A DNA stretch of 64,000 nucleotides from an uncultured Sutterella sp. (GCA_905213905.1 CAJMKD010000006.1:37173-101172), one strand, 5' to 3'; positions 9,962-18,764 are shown, counted from the first letter of the stretch. Notes: generated by a model from the sequence alone, not told the origin. Numbers and translations: made by a program.

Positions 9962-10534
9962 ATTCTTCCCAAGCTTGCAGGGCTGATCGGACGTCCGGCA
10001 GGCGCGAGGCCCATGTACTCCCTCGGGCGGCGCGGGCGCACGATTATCTTGCGAATTCGATTGTTGACCGCGGCGCGCTGCTCAACATGCGCACAGGCGC
10101 CGCGGCGGTCCTTTCCCCGAATCGTCTTCACGCGCCGCGCCGTCCGGAGAAGGCATCTCCGCAATTGGCCGCGCTCGACGAAGTCCGTGCTGGCTTCGGA
10201 GCAAAGCGGCGCTTTCGGACCGGACGCGCGCATGAAAAAGCTGCCTTTTGGGCAGCGGGGAAAAAGGCGTTCAGAATACAGTGATCGACTACATTTTTCA
10301 ATCGAAAAAAGCAAGATTCTCTTCGGTCAAAAACAACTTTTGCAGTTGCTTTTTCTGTCGGAAATCAATAGTAGTTTCCATATTTCACATTCTTGAACGC
10401 TCGCGCAGCCTTCCGAGCTCTCGGAATCATCGCTTCGCCGCCGGCAATTCCGAGCCGACTGCGCGAAAATGGCCTCCAATCCCGATGAGAATCGCTTCGG
10501 GGCGCCCCTGCAGCAGCCCCGGCACTGAAGAAAA
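9962..10534. other. Intergenic region between divergent sigma-factor and ProX-like genes
   Basis: No ORF with a credible start is seen in these 573 bases. The sigma-proximal part is GC-rich; a lone -10-like GATAAT occurs on the minus strand near 10045. The part from 10280 to 10400 is AT-rich and contains an inverted repeat in which a run reading AAAAAGCAA near 10310 matches TTGCTTTTT near 10350. This is probably regulatory DNA for the plus-strand gene, but I cannot assign a promoter with confidence. Confidence 0.4.
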
Positions 10535-11026
10535 ATGATCGACATGCCAACGCTTCTCGCCCGGCTTGATGCCGGCCGCATTTCCTACGAGCTTTTCGAA
10601 CATGCGCCAGTTTTCAACATGGCCGAGGCACGCGCGCTCGAGCGGCCGCACCCGGAAGCGGAAGCCAAGAACCTCTTCGTGCGCGACGACAAGAAGCGCC
10701 GGTACTTTCTTTTGACCGTTCAAGCCGAGAAGCACGTTGACCTGCAGCGCTTCCGCGTCGAGCACGGCCTGCGCCGCCTCTCCTTTGCTTCGGCTGAAGA
10801 CCTCCATGCGCTTCTCGGCCTCATCCCGGGCGCCGTCACTCCTTTCGGACTCCTCAACGACGAAGTCCGGCGCGTCGAATTCTTTCTCGACAGCGACTTT
10901 CTCAAGCCCGGCGCGCTGATCGGCCTGCATCCCAACAGCAACACGGCAACGGTTTTCCTCAAGACCGAGGCGCTCGTCTCGTTTCTCGCTTCGGCAGGCG
11001 TGCGCACCAGCGCCGCGCGTTTCTGA
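10535..11026 (+). CDS. YbaK/ProX-type aminoacyl-tRNA deacylase (PrdX-like)
   Basis: A 163-residue stand-alone editing domain of the YbaK/ProX superfamily, members of which hydrolyse mischarged tRNA-Pro. Visible: a helical start (MPTLLARLDAGRISYELFEH), the conserved Lys segment EAEAKNLFVRDDKKRRYFL (about residues 42-60), PGAVTPFGLLND near residue 103 and the GLHPNSNTATVFL strand. The GxVTPFGL motif favours the ProX/PrdX branch (Ala-tRNA-Pro) over YbaK. The start may be 10535 or the ATG at 10544; neither has a strong ribosome site. It sits alone on the plus strand between two RpoD-type genes on the minus strand. Confidence 0.85.
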   Translation: MIDMPTLLARLDAGRISYELFEHAPVFNMAEARALERPHPEAEAKNLFVRDDKKRRYFLLTVQAEKHVDLQRFRVEHGLRRLSFASAEDLHALLGLIPGAVTPFGLLNDEVRRVEFFLDSDFLKPGALIGLHPNSNTATVFLKTEALVSFLASAGVRTSAARF

Positions 11027-11049
11027 GCACGGAAAGACTGCCGGCAAAA

Positions 11050-11092
11050 GCAAAGAGCGCGCGGGCCCATAACCCAAGCGCGCTCTTTGTTT
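11050..11092. terminator. Bidirectional terminator between the ProX-like gene and rpoD
   Basis: An 11-bp perfect stem, AAAGAGCGCGC (11052-11062) with GCGCGCTCTTT (11078-11088), has T-rich tails on both strands. It can serve both convergent genes. Confidence 0.8.
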
Positions 11093-11116
11093 CCAGACGT
11101 TCCGAGAGTCCGGACG

Positions 11117-13942
11117 TCAGTCCTTGTTGTCGCCCTCGATGAAGCTTCTCAGCTTGTCGGCGCGCGAGGGATGGCGCAGCTTTCGCAGCGCCTTCGTCTC
11201 AATCTGACGGATGCGCTCGCGCGTCACATCGAACTGCTTGCCTACTTCCTCGAGCGTGTGATCCGACTGCATTTCGATGCCAAAGCGCATGCGAAGCACT
11301 TTCGCCTCGCGCGGCGAAAGGCTGTCGAGCACTTGACGAACCGTCTCCGAAAGGCTCGTGTTCTGAATCGCTTCAGCTGGCGCCACCGTCTGCGTGTCCT
11401 CCAGGAAGTCGCCCAGATGCGAATCGTCGTCGTCGCCGATCGGCGTCTCCATCGAGATCGGCTCCTTGGCGATCTTCATGATCTTGAGGATTTTGTCTTC
11501 GGGCATGTCCATGAGCTCGGCGAGCTGGCGGCTGTCGGGCTCGACGCCCGTTTCCTGAAGCACCTGGCGCGTAATGCGGTTCATGCGGTTGATCGTTTCG
11601 ATCATGTGCACCGGGATGCGGATCGTGCGTGCCTGATCGGCGATCGAGCGCGTGATGGCCTGCCGGATCCACCAGGTGGCATAGGTCGAGAACTTGTAGC
11701 CGCGGCGGTATTCGAACTTGTCGACCGCCTTCATGAGACCGACATTGCCTTCCTGAATCAAATCCAGGAACTGCAGGCCGCGGTTCGTGTACTTCTTGGC
11801 AATCGAGATCACGAGGCGCAGGTTCGCTTCGGTCATTTCCCGCTTGGCGTTGCGCGCCTTGGCTTCGCCCGTCGCCATCTGCTTGTAGATGTCGAGGAGC
11901 GCCTCGATTGTCGAGTAAGACGACTTTTCGAGCGCGGCAAGATGGCGCTGCTCCTCTTCAACTGTCGCGCGCATCCGGATGATCGCAGGCGCCTTCTCGG
12001 GATAGCGGGCAGCCACTTCATCGACCCAGCCGAGACGGGTGGCGTTCTTGATGAAGTTCGCAAGGAACCATTCGCGGTTGATGCCGATGCGGCGCACGAG
12101 CTCGTCGTAGACGACGCGTTCGCTGCGGCGGACGTCGTTCACCGTTCGGCGCAGCGTTTCGCAGAGCCGGTCGGCGTTCTTCGCCGTGAAGCGAATGCCC
12201 ATGAGCTCCTGCTGAATGCGGTCCTTGTAGTCTTCGAGCGAAGGCGCGTTGGGCCCTTCCTCGACAAAAACGCGCTTGAGCTCATTGAAATGCGCCTCAA
12301 CGCGGTCGAAGATCTCCAGGCTCTTCTTCTTCAGCTCCTGAAGCTGGCCGACCGTCATGGCGGAAGCGCCCATGTCGGTTTCGTCTTCGTTGTGCCCGAG
12401 CACGCCCTTTTCATCGTTTGTCGACACAAGGCCGTCGACGATTTCGTCAATGGGCGTGCTGCCATCGCGAATGGCATGCGCGCTCTTGAGGATTTCGTCA
12501 ATCGTGACCGGGCAGCGCGCAATGGCGAGCACCATGTGCTTCAAGCCGTCCTCAATGCGCTTGCTGATCTCGATTTCGCCCTCGCGGGAAAGCAGCTCAA
12601 CGGAGCCCATTTCGCGCATGTAAATGCGCACAGGGTCCGTCGTGCGGCCGAATTCGCTGTCGACAGTCGAAAGCGCCGCCTCAGCTTCCGCCTCGGCGTC
12701 CTCTTCGCTCATCGCTGCGCCCGTGCCCTGAATGAGGAGCTGGTCCTCGTCAGGCGCGACTTCATGCACGGCAATGTTGAGGTTGCCGAGAATGTGCACG
12801 ATCGCTTCGATCGCGTCGTCGTCAAGGAGCGTATTGGGGATGTTGTCGTTGATTTCGCTGTAGGTGACGTAGCCGCGCTCCTTGCCCATGCTGATGAGCT
12901 TGATGAGGCGCGAGCGGCGTCCCTCCTGGGAGTCGTCGCCGTCGACGCTGTAGCTGTGAGCCATCGCTTCGCGGATCGCCTTTTCCTTGGCAGCGCGGCT
13001 CTTGCGCGAGACACGCGTCTTGCGGGCAGGCTTGGCGGCCGCCTCGCTCTTGGCATCCGTCCCTTCGGCGCTGTCGGCAGACGCTTCCGCAGACTCTTCC
13101 GCAGACTCTTCCCCCTCATCGGCTTCAGCGGCCTCCTCAGGCTCGACGTCCGTCACGTCGTCGATGCCCGCGAGCTCGGGAATATCTTCGTAATCATCCG
13201 TTTCTTCGGCATCGATCACGTCGGCGAAATCGCCGTCGTCGCCCTCAAAGCCGTCGAGATCGTCGTCTTCAGCGGCCTTTTTGCGGGAACGGGTGCTTTT
13301 CGCGCTCTTTTTGGGCGCGGCACGCTTTTTTTCCGTCTTCGGCTTGGCCGTCTTGGCCTTCGCAGACTTGGCGCGCGTCTTGGCGGGCTTGGCTTCAGCG
13401 GCCTCCGCTTCGGCCGGGGCCGCAGGCGCTTGCGCCGCTTCGGCTGCGGGCTCTGCTGCCGCCGACGCGGCGGCGCCCTCTGTCGCTGCCTTCGCCTTCT
13501 TCGAGCGGGCGGTCTTCTTCGACGCTGCCTTCTCCGGCTTTTCTGCCTTTTCGGTCTTTTCCGCACTCTTTGCCTTCGACGCACGGGCGGCCTTTCCGGA
13601 CTTGGCAGCCTTTTCGGCCTTCACGTCTGCTTCGCCCGCTTCTGCGCCAGCCTGCGCCTCGGGCGCGCTCTCGGCCGCCTTCGACTTCTTCGCGCTCTTG
13701 GCCTTGCGGGCTTTCTGCGGCTTCTCAAGCACGGCTTCCTCCGCCGGCGCCTCAGCCGCCTCGGCCTTCGCGCGGCGCTTTTTCGTCTTCTTTTCCTGCT
13801 GCGCGTCAACCGCCTCCACGGAGAGCGTCAGGCCAGCCGTTTCGAGCGGCGCAGCCTTTGATGCCGACTTCTTCGCTTTCTTCGTCGAAGTCTTCTCGAC
13901 GGACGAATCTTTCGCTTCAGTCGCTTTTTTTGAACCAGCCAT
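11117..13942 (-). CDS. rpoD: Primary sigma factor RpoD with very long N-terminal extension
   Basis: 941 residues, against roughly 610-780 in most relatives. Residues ~1-230 are Lys/Ala/Glu/Pro-rich and resemble histone H1 tails (runs such as KAKKSASKAAP and AKTRAKSAKAKTAK). Residues ~230-310 are strongly acidic. From ~340 the normal protein begins: region 1.1 (RLIKLISMGKERGYVTYSEI), region 1.2 (DPVRIYMREMGSVELLSREGE), region 2 (KFSTYATWWIRQAITRSIAD), an intact sigma finger GDDDDSHLGDF, and region 4.2 (HTLEEVGKQFDVTRERIRQ) ending in RKLRHPSR. It directs RNA polymerase to housekeeping promoters. GGAG lies six bases before the ATG at 13942. It is downstream of dnaG on the same strand, the usual order of the macromolecular-synthesis operon. 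Confidence 0.96.
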   Translation of the reverse strand: MAGSKKATEAKDSSVEKTSTKKAKKSASKAAPLETAGLTLSVEAVDAQQEKKTKKRRAKAEAAEAPAEEAVLEKPQKARKAKSAKKSKAAESAPEAQAGAEAGEADVKAEKAAKSGKAARASKAKSAEKTEKAEKPEKAASKKTARSKKAKAATEGAAASAAAEPAAEAAQAPAAPAEAEAAEAKPAKTRAKSAKAKTAKPKTEKKRAAPKKSAKSTRSRKKAAEDDDLDGFEGDDGDFADVIDAEETDDYEDIPELAGIDDVTDVEPEEAAEADEGEESAEESAEASADSAEGTDAKSEAAAKPARKTRVSRKSRAAKEKAIREAMAHSYSVDGDDSQEGRRSRLIKLISMGKERGYVTYSEINDNIPNTLLDDDAIEAIVHILGNLNIAVHEVAPDEDQLLIQGTGAAMSEEDAEAEAEAALSTVDSEFGRTTDPVRIYMREMGSVELLSREGEIEISKRIEDGLKHMVLAIARCPVTIDEILKSAHAIRDGSTPIDEIVDGLVSTNDEKGVLGHNEDETDMGASAMTVGQLQELKKKSLEIFDRVEAHFNELKRVFVEEGPNAPSLEDYKDRIQQELMGIRFTAKNADRLCETLRRTVNDVRRSERVVYDELVRRIGINREWFLANFIKNATRLGWVDEVAARYPEKAPAIIRMRATVEEEQRHLAALEKSSYSTIEALLDIYKQMATGEAKARNAKREMTEANLRLVISIAKKYTNRGLQFLDLIQEGNVGLMKAVDKFEYRRGYKFSTYATWWIRQAITRSIADQARTIRIPVHMIETINRMNRITRQVLQETGVEPDSRQLAELMDMPEDKILKIMKIAKEPISMETPIGDDDDSHLGDFLEDTQTVAPAEAIQNTSLSETVRQVLDSLSPREAKVLRMRFGIEMQSDHTLEEVGKQFDVTRERIRQIETKALRKLRHPSRADKLRSFIEGDNKD

Positions 13943-14334
13943 GTACACACTCCGTGCGCTGCGGCCGTGCCCGTCGAACCAAGCACGATGCCGCCGCCTC
14001 AAATCTCGCTCGGCCGCCCGACTCCCTTCGTCGGACGACCCTCGGCCAGGGTCGGCCATGATGAGCGCCGCCCTTGCATCAATCGTCAGGAAGTACGCCC
14101 GCCTCAGGCCGCTTACCCCGAATTACGGACATATATCTATGGAATTTTGCCATATCAGGTCGTTGTCGGCCTTTGATCCATCCGAAGAAACCCTTGACAT
14201 TTCAAGATCTCATCTGTTCGAAATTGCAACAAATTGAAACAAAGGCAATAAAGGACGCCTGTAAATCAGCTTTTAGGTGCATGCAGAAAAAGCCGAACGC
14301 CTTTGCGGCAATGTTGCCGCCCGTCGACGGCCCG
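13943..14334. other. Intergenic region between dnaG and rpoD
   Basis: These 392 bases probably hold an rpoD promoter, since the gap is long for an operon. Near dnaG the minus strand can form GCGGCA-ACAT-TGCCGC followed at a distance by TTTTT. Around 14100-14270 the DNA is AT-richer than its surroundings and has a TATGG...CCATA inverted repeat near 14137-14153. I found no complete -35/-10 pair on the minus strand that I trust, and no ORF or RNA gene. Confidence 0.4.
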
Positions 14335-17031
14335 CTAGCGTCGCCTGCCGCGCTCGCCCGCGCGCAAGGCGTCGTAGGCCGCCGCATCGAAGTCGTCCGA
14401 TTCCGCCTGCGGTTCGGATTCGAAGGCATAGGCCTCGTCGTCGCCGATGGGCGGCACGTCGTTGAAGCCCTCGGGCACGGGACCGGCCTCAAAAGGCGCC
14501 TCATCGGGATCGGGGAGCGCTTCAGCGGCAAAAGCGCCTTCATCAAAGGACGCAGCCGGCTCTGGCGCGCCGAGAAGCGCGTCTGCCGAAACGCCGCGCT
14601 CAGCCGCCTTCTTGCGCGCATCCGCCATGAGCGCCGCGAGAATGGCATCGCGATTTGCGCGGGCGGCGCTGCGCTTGGCAAGCGCTTCTGCTGAAGGCGC
14701 TGCGGCTGCGGCGGGCTTCGGCTGAGCAGGCGGCTGCGGCGCCGCTGGCGCGGCCGCAACTGCGCCTGAGGGCGGCGCCTCCCAAGGCAGATGCCCGGCC
14801 GGCGGCGCACCAAAGGCGCCGAAGGGGTCCGCCTGCGTCGCGCGGCTCGGTTCGCCGGGCATGCCGGCGGGGGGCTTTCCGAAAAGCGCTTCGCTTTCGA
14901 GTCCGCGGCGCGATTCGGGCTCGAGCGGCGCAGCCGATGCCGCCCCGGCTTCGGCCTTTGCGGACTCGCCGCGGAAATGCATCTGAATGGCAGCAACCTT
15001 CGGATTCGAAGAAAGCGGGCGCGCTTCATCAGCTGCGCTCGAACTTGAGCCGCGGTCGCGATTTTCAATGCCGCGCCGATACTGCAGCTCTTCACGACGC
15101 GACTCTTCAATGCGCCGATCGAGTTCAGCGCGGCGCGCTGAAAGCTTCGTGAGAAGCGCCGGATCGGGCGAAGGGGATTGCCCGGCAAGCATAAGCCGGG
15201 ACTTCGTCTCTTCGAGCGCCAGATCGAGAAAAGCACGCCTCAGTTCAAGGCGCGCCCCTTCGAGCGGGGTGTCGATCACAAGCTCGTCGGCGAGGAGCTT
15301 CAGGTAGTACTGCGCAAACGACGAATGCTCAAGCCCCGCGAGAAGCGACGCCGGATTGGGCGCGCCGCCGCTCTCCTCCTCTTCGCTCGCTGCAGCGCGC
15401 CAGACTTCGACGATTCGGCGCGATGCCGGATGATCGCTCGAGACGAATTCATCTTCGATTTGCGGGCTGAATTCGGTGAGGAGCGCCGGATAAGCGAGAA
15501 AGCACTGCAGCATCCGGTCGCGAATGTCCTTCACCGGGAGCCGGGGCTCCGGACGCGGACGCGCCCACGCGGGATAGCCGCGGCCTAGCCCGCTGTAGCC
15601 GCCGTAGCCCTTGTAGCCGCCCGTAGCCCGCCCGTACGAGCCGTACGAACCGTAGGGGCGTGCATAGCCCTGCCCCGGCCGGGCATGCCCGCGCTCGAAA
15701 TAAGCCGAGGGATACGCGGCGCCCGGCGCTGGCGACGAACGCGAAGCGGCGAGGCCGTACTGCGCGGCCACCTCCTCGAGCTGCAGGCGCGCCAGCCCGG
15801 CCACCTCCTTCATGAGCGAAAGCCGCAGCACGGGCGCATGCTGCATCGCCAGGATGTAGGGCTTTGCCTCAGCGACGAGCTTGGCGCGCTCTTCGGCATA
15901 GGCAAGCGATTTCCCTTCGAGAAGAATGCTCTTCAGAAAGTTCGTGAGCGGCAGCGACTTCTCAAGCTCGCGCTCGAAAGCTTCGGGCCCTTCTGCCTTG
16001 ATGAGGCTGTCGGGGTCGTGCTCAGGCGGCAACAGCACGAAATTGGCGCGCTGCGTGTCGGTGATGACAGGGAGCGCCGCGTCAAGCGCGCGCTTGGCGG
16101 CCTTTCTGCCTGCGGCATCGCCGTCGAAGGAAAAATAGACGACGTCGGCGAGCTTGAAGAGCTTGCGGACATGCTCGGGCGTGATCGACGTTCCGAGCGC
16201 GGCCACCGCTTCGCGAAAGCCGGCCTGCGAGAGCTGAATCACGTCCATGTACCCTTCGCAGACGATCGCGCGGCGCTTCTCGCTGATGTCTGCACGCCCT
16301 TCGTAGAGGCCGTAGAGTTCGGAGCCCTTGTGATAAATCGGCGTCTCCGGACTGTTGAGGTACTTCGGCTGCTCGTCGCCCTTCATCGTGCGCGCGCCGA
16401 ACCCGATCACGGATCCCTTGGGATTGCGGATCGGGAACATGATGCGGTCGCGGAACGCGTCGTAGCGGCGGCCGTTCTTCTCGTTGAGAAGGCCGACCTC
16501 AATCAGCTTCGGATCGTCGTAGCGCGCCTGCGGAAACACGGCCTGCAGCGCATGCCAGCCGTCGGGCGAATAGCCGAGCGCGAAGCGCGCAGCGGTTTCG
16601 CCGGTGATTTCGCGCCGCTTCAGATAATCAATCGCCTTTTTCGTCGTCTTGAGCTGCAGCGTGTAAAAGTCGGCCGCCGTCTTCATGTAGTCGGAGAGCG
16701 ACTTCGCGCGTTCGGCAGCCGCGCGCTTGGCGGGCGAGCGGTCTTCGGGCACATCCATGCCGTAGAAGCCCGCGAGCTTTCGCACCGCCTCCGGAAACTC
16801 CAGATTTTCAATGTCCATCAGAAAGCCGATGGCATTGCCGGATTTGCCGCAGCCGAAGCATTTGTAAATCTGCTTCGAGGGACTCACCGAAAAGGACGGC
16901 GTCTTTTCCTTATGGAACGGGCAGCAGCACATGTAGTTGCGCCCGCTCTTTTTGAGCGTGACGTAGCGCCCCACCACGTCGACGATGTCGGCGCGGTCCA
17001 GGAGACTTGTGATGAAGCCCTCAGGGATCAT
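14335..17031 (-). CDS. dnaG: DNA primase with extended C-terminal half
   Basis: Synthesises RNA primers at the replication fork. 898 residues, against about 580-660 usually. The CHC2 zinc ribbon is at residues 35-61 (CCCPFHKEKTPSF ... KCFGCGKSG). The catalytic core and TOPRIM domain lie at ~130-345 (RAIVCEGYMDVIQL, then FSFDGDAAGRKAAKRALD). Residues ~447-482 are a Gly/Tyr/Ser-rich linker (GSYGSYGRATGGYKGYGGYS). A DnaB-interaction-type helical domain occupies ~510-650. A further ~245 residues are Ala/Pro/acidic-rich and not part of the usual family. The start at 17031 (MIPEGFITSLLDRADIVDVV) is conserved, although no clear ribosome site is seen. It precedes rpoD on the same strand. Confidence 0.96.
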   Translation of the reverse strand: MIPEGFITSLLDRADIVDVVGRYVTLKKSGRNYMCCCPFHKEKTPSFSVSPSKQIYKCFGCGKSGNAIGFLMDIENLEFPEAVRKLAGFYGMDVPEDRSPAKRAAAERAKSLSDYMKTAADFYTLQLKTTKKAIDYLKRREITGETAARFALGYSPDGWHALQAVFPQARYDDPKLIEVGLLNEKNGRRYDAFRDRIMFPIRNPKGSVIGFGARTMKGDEQPKYLNSPETPIYHKGSELYGLYEGRADISEKRRAIVCEGYMDVIQLSQAGFREAVAALGTSITPEHVRKLFKLADVVYFSFDGDAAGRKAAKRALDAALPVITDTQRANFVLLPPEHDPDSLIKAEGPEAFERELEKSLPLTNFLKSILLEGKSLAYAEERAKLVAEAKPYILAMQHAPVLRLSLMKEVAGLARLQLEEVAAQYGLAASRSSPAPGAAYPSAYFERGHARPGQGYARPYGSYGSYGRATGGYKGYGGYSGLGRGYPAWARPRPEPRLPVKDIRDRMLQCFLAYPALLTEFSPQIEDEFVSSDHPASRRIVEVWRAAASEEEESGGAPNPASLLAGLEHSSFAQYYLKLLADELVIDTPLEGARLELRRAFLDLALEETKSRLMLAGQSPSPDPALLTKLSARRAELDRRIEESRREELQYRRGIENRDRGSSSSAADEARPLSSNPKVAAIQMHFRGESAKAEAGAASAAPLEPESRRGLESEALFGKPPAGMPGEPSRATQADPFGAFGAPPAGHLPWEAPPSGAVAAAPAAPQPPAQPKPAAAAAPSAEALAKRSAARANRDAILAALMADARKKAAERGVSADALLGAPEPAASFDEGAFAAEALPDPDEAPFEAGPVPEGFNDVPPIGDDEAYAFESEPQAESDDFDAAAYDALRAGERGRRR

Positions 17032-17179
17032 GGTGCGTTACGTTGGAAAAATCAAAAAACTATTTGCCGCCCGCAAAAACAAGGCGCGGCGCCCATATGC
17101 GCTCGCGCCGGGTTCTGAGACGAACTGTGGGTTCTGACACCCAAACTTTTGATTTTAACGTGCTTTGCGCACCAGCTTC

Positions 17180-17210
17180 TAAAAACAAAAAACTTTCTTC
17201 TTCAGAAAGT
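17180..17210 (-). terminator. Terminator after the DUF4143 fragment
   Basis: On the minus strand ACTTTC (17205-17210) pairs with GAAAGT (17192-17197), followed by TTTTTTGTTTTT. It lies about 30 bases after the stop at 17239 within an AT-rich stretch (17140-17235), and separates this gene from dnaG. Confidence 0.7.
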
Positions 17211-17238
17211 CAACTTTTTGATTTTTATGAAAACACCT

Positions 17239-18171
17239 TCAATCCGAAGATGCTTCAGCCGCCGGCGTCGACGCCGAAACCGCGGCGCCCCGCTCCCAGA
17301 TCCACTCCGGCCCCTGCACGACTACCCCTTCGCCGACGGCAAAGGGCCGCTCGGTGAGCGCAATCACGGCGCCCGTTCTCACCGGCTTGCCCAGGCCTGG
17401 GAGCCGGCTGAGCGTTGCGAAAGGCTTCCAGTCGCGCGGCCCCGGCGCAAACCCCTTCTGCACGTTGACGGGATGGAACGCATCTGCGGTTTCGATGAGA
17501 AGGTCAATCGAAAAGCCCTTGCTGTCCTTCATGTAATAGAAGGCGTGCGGCGCCGCAGCGCCGCTCCAGCTGCGCATCACGGAGGTGAGCGCGAAGGTCT
17601 CCAGAAAAAGCATGGCGCATGGGTGCGCCGCCATGTCCTCCGGCGTGCGAAGACCGAGGAGCGCAGCGATGAGGCCCGTGTCGATCATGAGAAGCTTGGG
17701 CGCCTTCATGAGCTGCCGCCCCGTTTCTCCCGGCCAGGGGCGAAGCAGAAAAACGATGCCCGCCGCCTCGGCCGAACGGATCCAGCGCTTCACGGTCTCG
17801 GCCGTGACGCCCGCTTCGCGCGCGAGCGCGTTGAGCCGCAGCACCTCGCCGCTCATGCGCGCAAGCGCCGCAAGAAAGCGGCGGAACTCTGCGCCCTTGG
17901 CCGCCCGCGCCGATAGCGCGGCGTCGCCCGAGAGCCGGAGCACGAGATTTTCGTGCAGAAGCGAAAGCCCTTCATCGCTCTCGAAAAAGGCGTCCGGCCA
18001 GGCGCCTTCAAAGACGGCGCGCCAAACGGCCTCGGGCGGCACCGACGGCGACTGAAAAATGTCTGCTGAAAGCCTCGGCACATAAGGCGCACGCTCGAGG
18101 TCGCCGTGGGCGCTTAAAAGCCGCTGCGGCGCCGCTGCCTGGGCGCCTTTTCCTGTCTCTTCGTTCTGCAT
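17239..18171 (-). CDS. DUF4143-type ATPase lacking its AAA domain (N-truncated remnant)
   Basis: 310 residues matching the C-terminal two thirds of AAA_14/DUF4143 ATPases: a winged-helix-like part (LNALAREAGVTAETVKRWI), AGIVFLLRPWP, LMKAPKLLMIDTGLIAALL, then a nuclease-like core with FYYMKDSKGFSIDLLIE. Full-length members have about 100-150 residues before this with a P-loop (GPRQSGKT type). Here no P-loop is present, and upstream DNA goes straight to an AT-rich promoter-like region. It is probably a truncated gene that may still be expressed. It sits between rpsU and dnaG, genes that are normally close, so it marks a rearrangement point. Function unknown. Confidence 0.72.
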   Translation of the reverse strand: MQNEETGKGAQAAAPQRLLSAHGDLERAPYVPRLSADIFQSPSVPPEAVWRAVFEGAWPDAFFESDEGLSLLHENLVLRLSGDAALSARAAKGAEFRRFLAALARMSGEVLRLNALAREAGVTAETVKRWIRSAEAAGIVFLLRPWPGETGRQLMKAPKLLMIDTGLIAALLGLRTPEDMAAHPCAMLFLETFALTSVMRSWSGAAAPHAFYYMKDSKGFSIDLLIETADAFHPVNVQKGFAPGPRDWKPFATLSRLPGLGKPVRTGAVIALTERPFAVGEGVVVQGPEWIWERGAAVSASTPAAEASSD

Positions 18172-18217
18172 GCTTGAAGTGCGCCTCGGCCTCGTTGAAA
18201 GGCAAAAGCGTTGCTAG

Positions 18218-18251
18218 GGATAAAATCCATTATGTATAGAGGATTTTATCC
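18218..18251. promoter_or_regulatory. Inverted repeat overlapping promoter-like elements
   Basis: GGATAAAATCC (18218-18228) and its exact reverse complement GGATTTTATCC (18241-18251) flank 12 AT-rich bases. On the minus strand TATACA lies between the arms with TTGAAA upstream (short, 15-base spacer). On the plus strand TTGCTA and TATAGA are 18 bases apart. This would be a good repressor site controlling the DUF4143 fragment, rpsU or both. Confidence 0.45.
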
Positions 18252-18333
18252 TATTTCAATATCGAATAATATCCAATTTATGGAGAAATAAACTCAACAT
18301 TCTCAACAAGTTGGATAAATTTCGATGGCACGC

Positions 18334-18362
18334 TTGCCAGCATCAAAAATTTATGACAGAAT
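18334..18362 (+). promoter_or_regulatory. Candidate rpsU promoter
   Basis: TTGCCA (18334-18339), a 17-base spacer and CAGAAT (18357-18362) predict a start near 18369. The resulting 80-base leader contains a hairpin, CTGCATC (18382-18388) with GATGCAG (18402-18408), before the rpsU ribosome site. Confidence 0.5.
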
Positions 18363-18449
18363 CCGTTCCCTCGACAAATGACTGCATCTGGCCCGGAACC
18401 GGATGCAGCGGCTTTTGAAATTTCCGGGAACATTTGATTCAGGTGTCTG

Positions 18450-18662
18450 ATGCCTACCATCCGCGTCAAGGAAAACGAACCGTTTGAAGTTGCCCTTCGC
18501 CGCTTCAAGCGCACGATCGAAAAGTCGGGCCTCCTCACGGAGCTCCGCGCTCGCGAATTCTATGAAAAGCCCACGGCCGAACGTAAGCGCAAGAAGGCTG
18601 CCGCCATCAAGCGCCACTACAAGCGCCTGCGCAGCATGATGCTGCCGAAGAAGCTCTACTAA
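18450..18662 (+). CDS. rpsU: 30S ribosomal protein S21
   Basis: A 70-residue, very basic ribosomal protein of the small subunit, needed for pairing of mRNA leaders with 16S rRNA. The sequence is the standard S21: MPTIRVKENEPFEVALRRFK, then KSGLLTELRAREFYEKP and a Lys/Arg-rich helix. AGGTG lies six bases before the ATG. In many proteobacteria rpsU heads an operon with dnaG and rpoD. Here those two genes are on the opposite strand and a DUF4143 fragment intervenes. yqeY follows after a terminator. Confidence 0.97.
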   Translation: MPTIRVKENEPFEVALRRFKRTIEKSGLLTELRAREFYEKPTAERKRKKAAAIKRHYKRLRSMMLPKKLY

Positions 18663-18764
18663 TCCAGGGCTTTTCTCGGGCGTCAGAGGCTTCGCATCGC
18701 CCCAAGGCAGCGGAGCAGCAGGCCCGAAAAGAACGAAAGAGAAGACCGCCAGCGGTCTTCCCGC

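Noticed and set aside
11087..13861. A 924-codon open frame on the plus strand opposite rpoD
   Set aside because: Composition is Leu/Arg/Ala-rich complement of the sigma gene; no start signal or domain.
14194..14222. TTGACA on the plus strand between rpoD and dnaG as a promoter
   Set aside because: No -10-like sequence lies 15-19 bases downstream, and there is no plus-strand gene to drive.
17140..17235. AT-rich island after the DUF4143 fragment as an insertion-sequence scar or prophage edge
   Set aside because: No terminal repeats, target duplication or transposase remains were seen. The island is mostly a terminator and promoter-type DNA.
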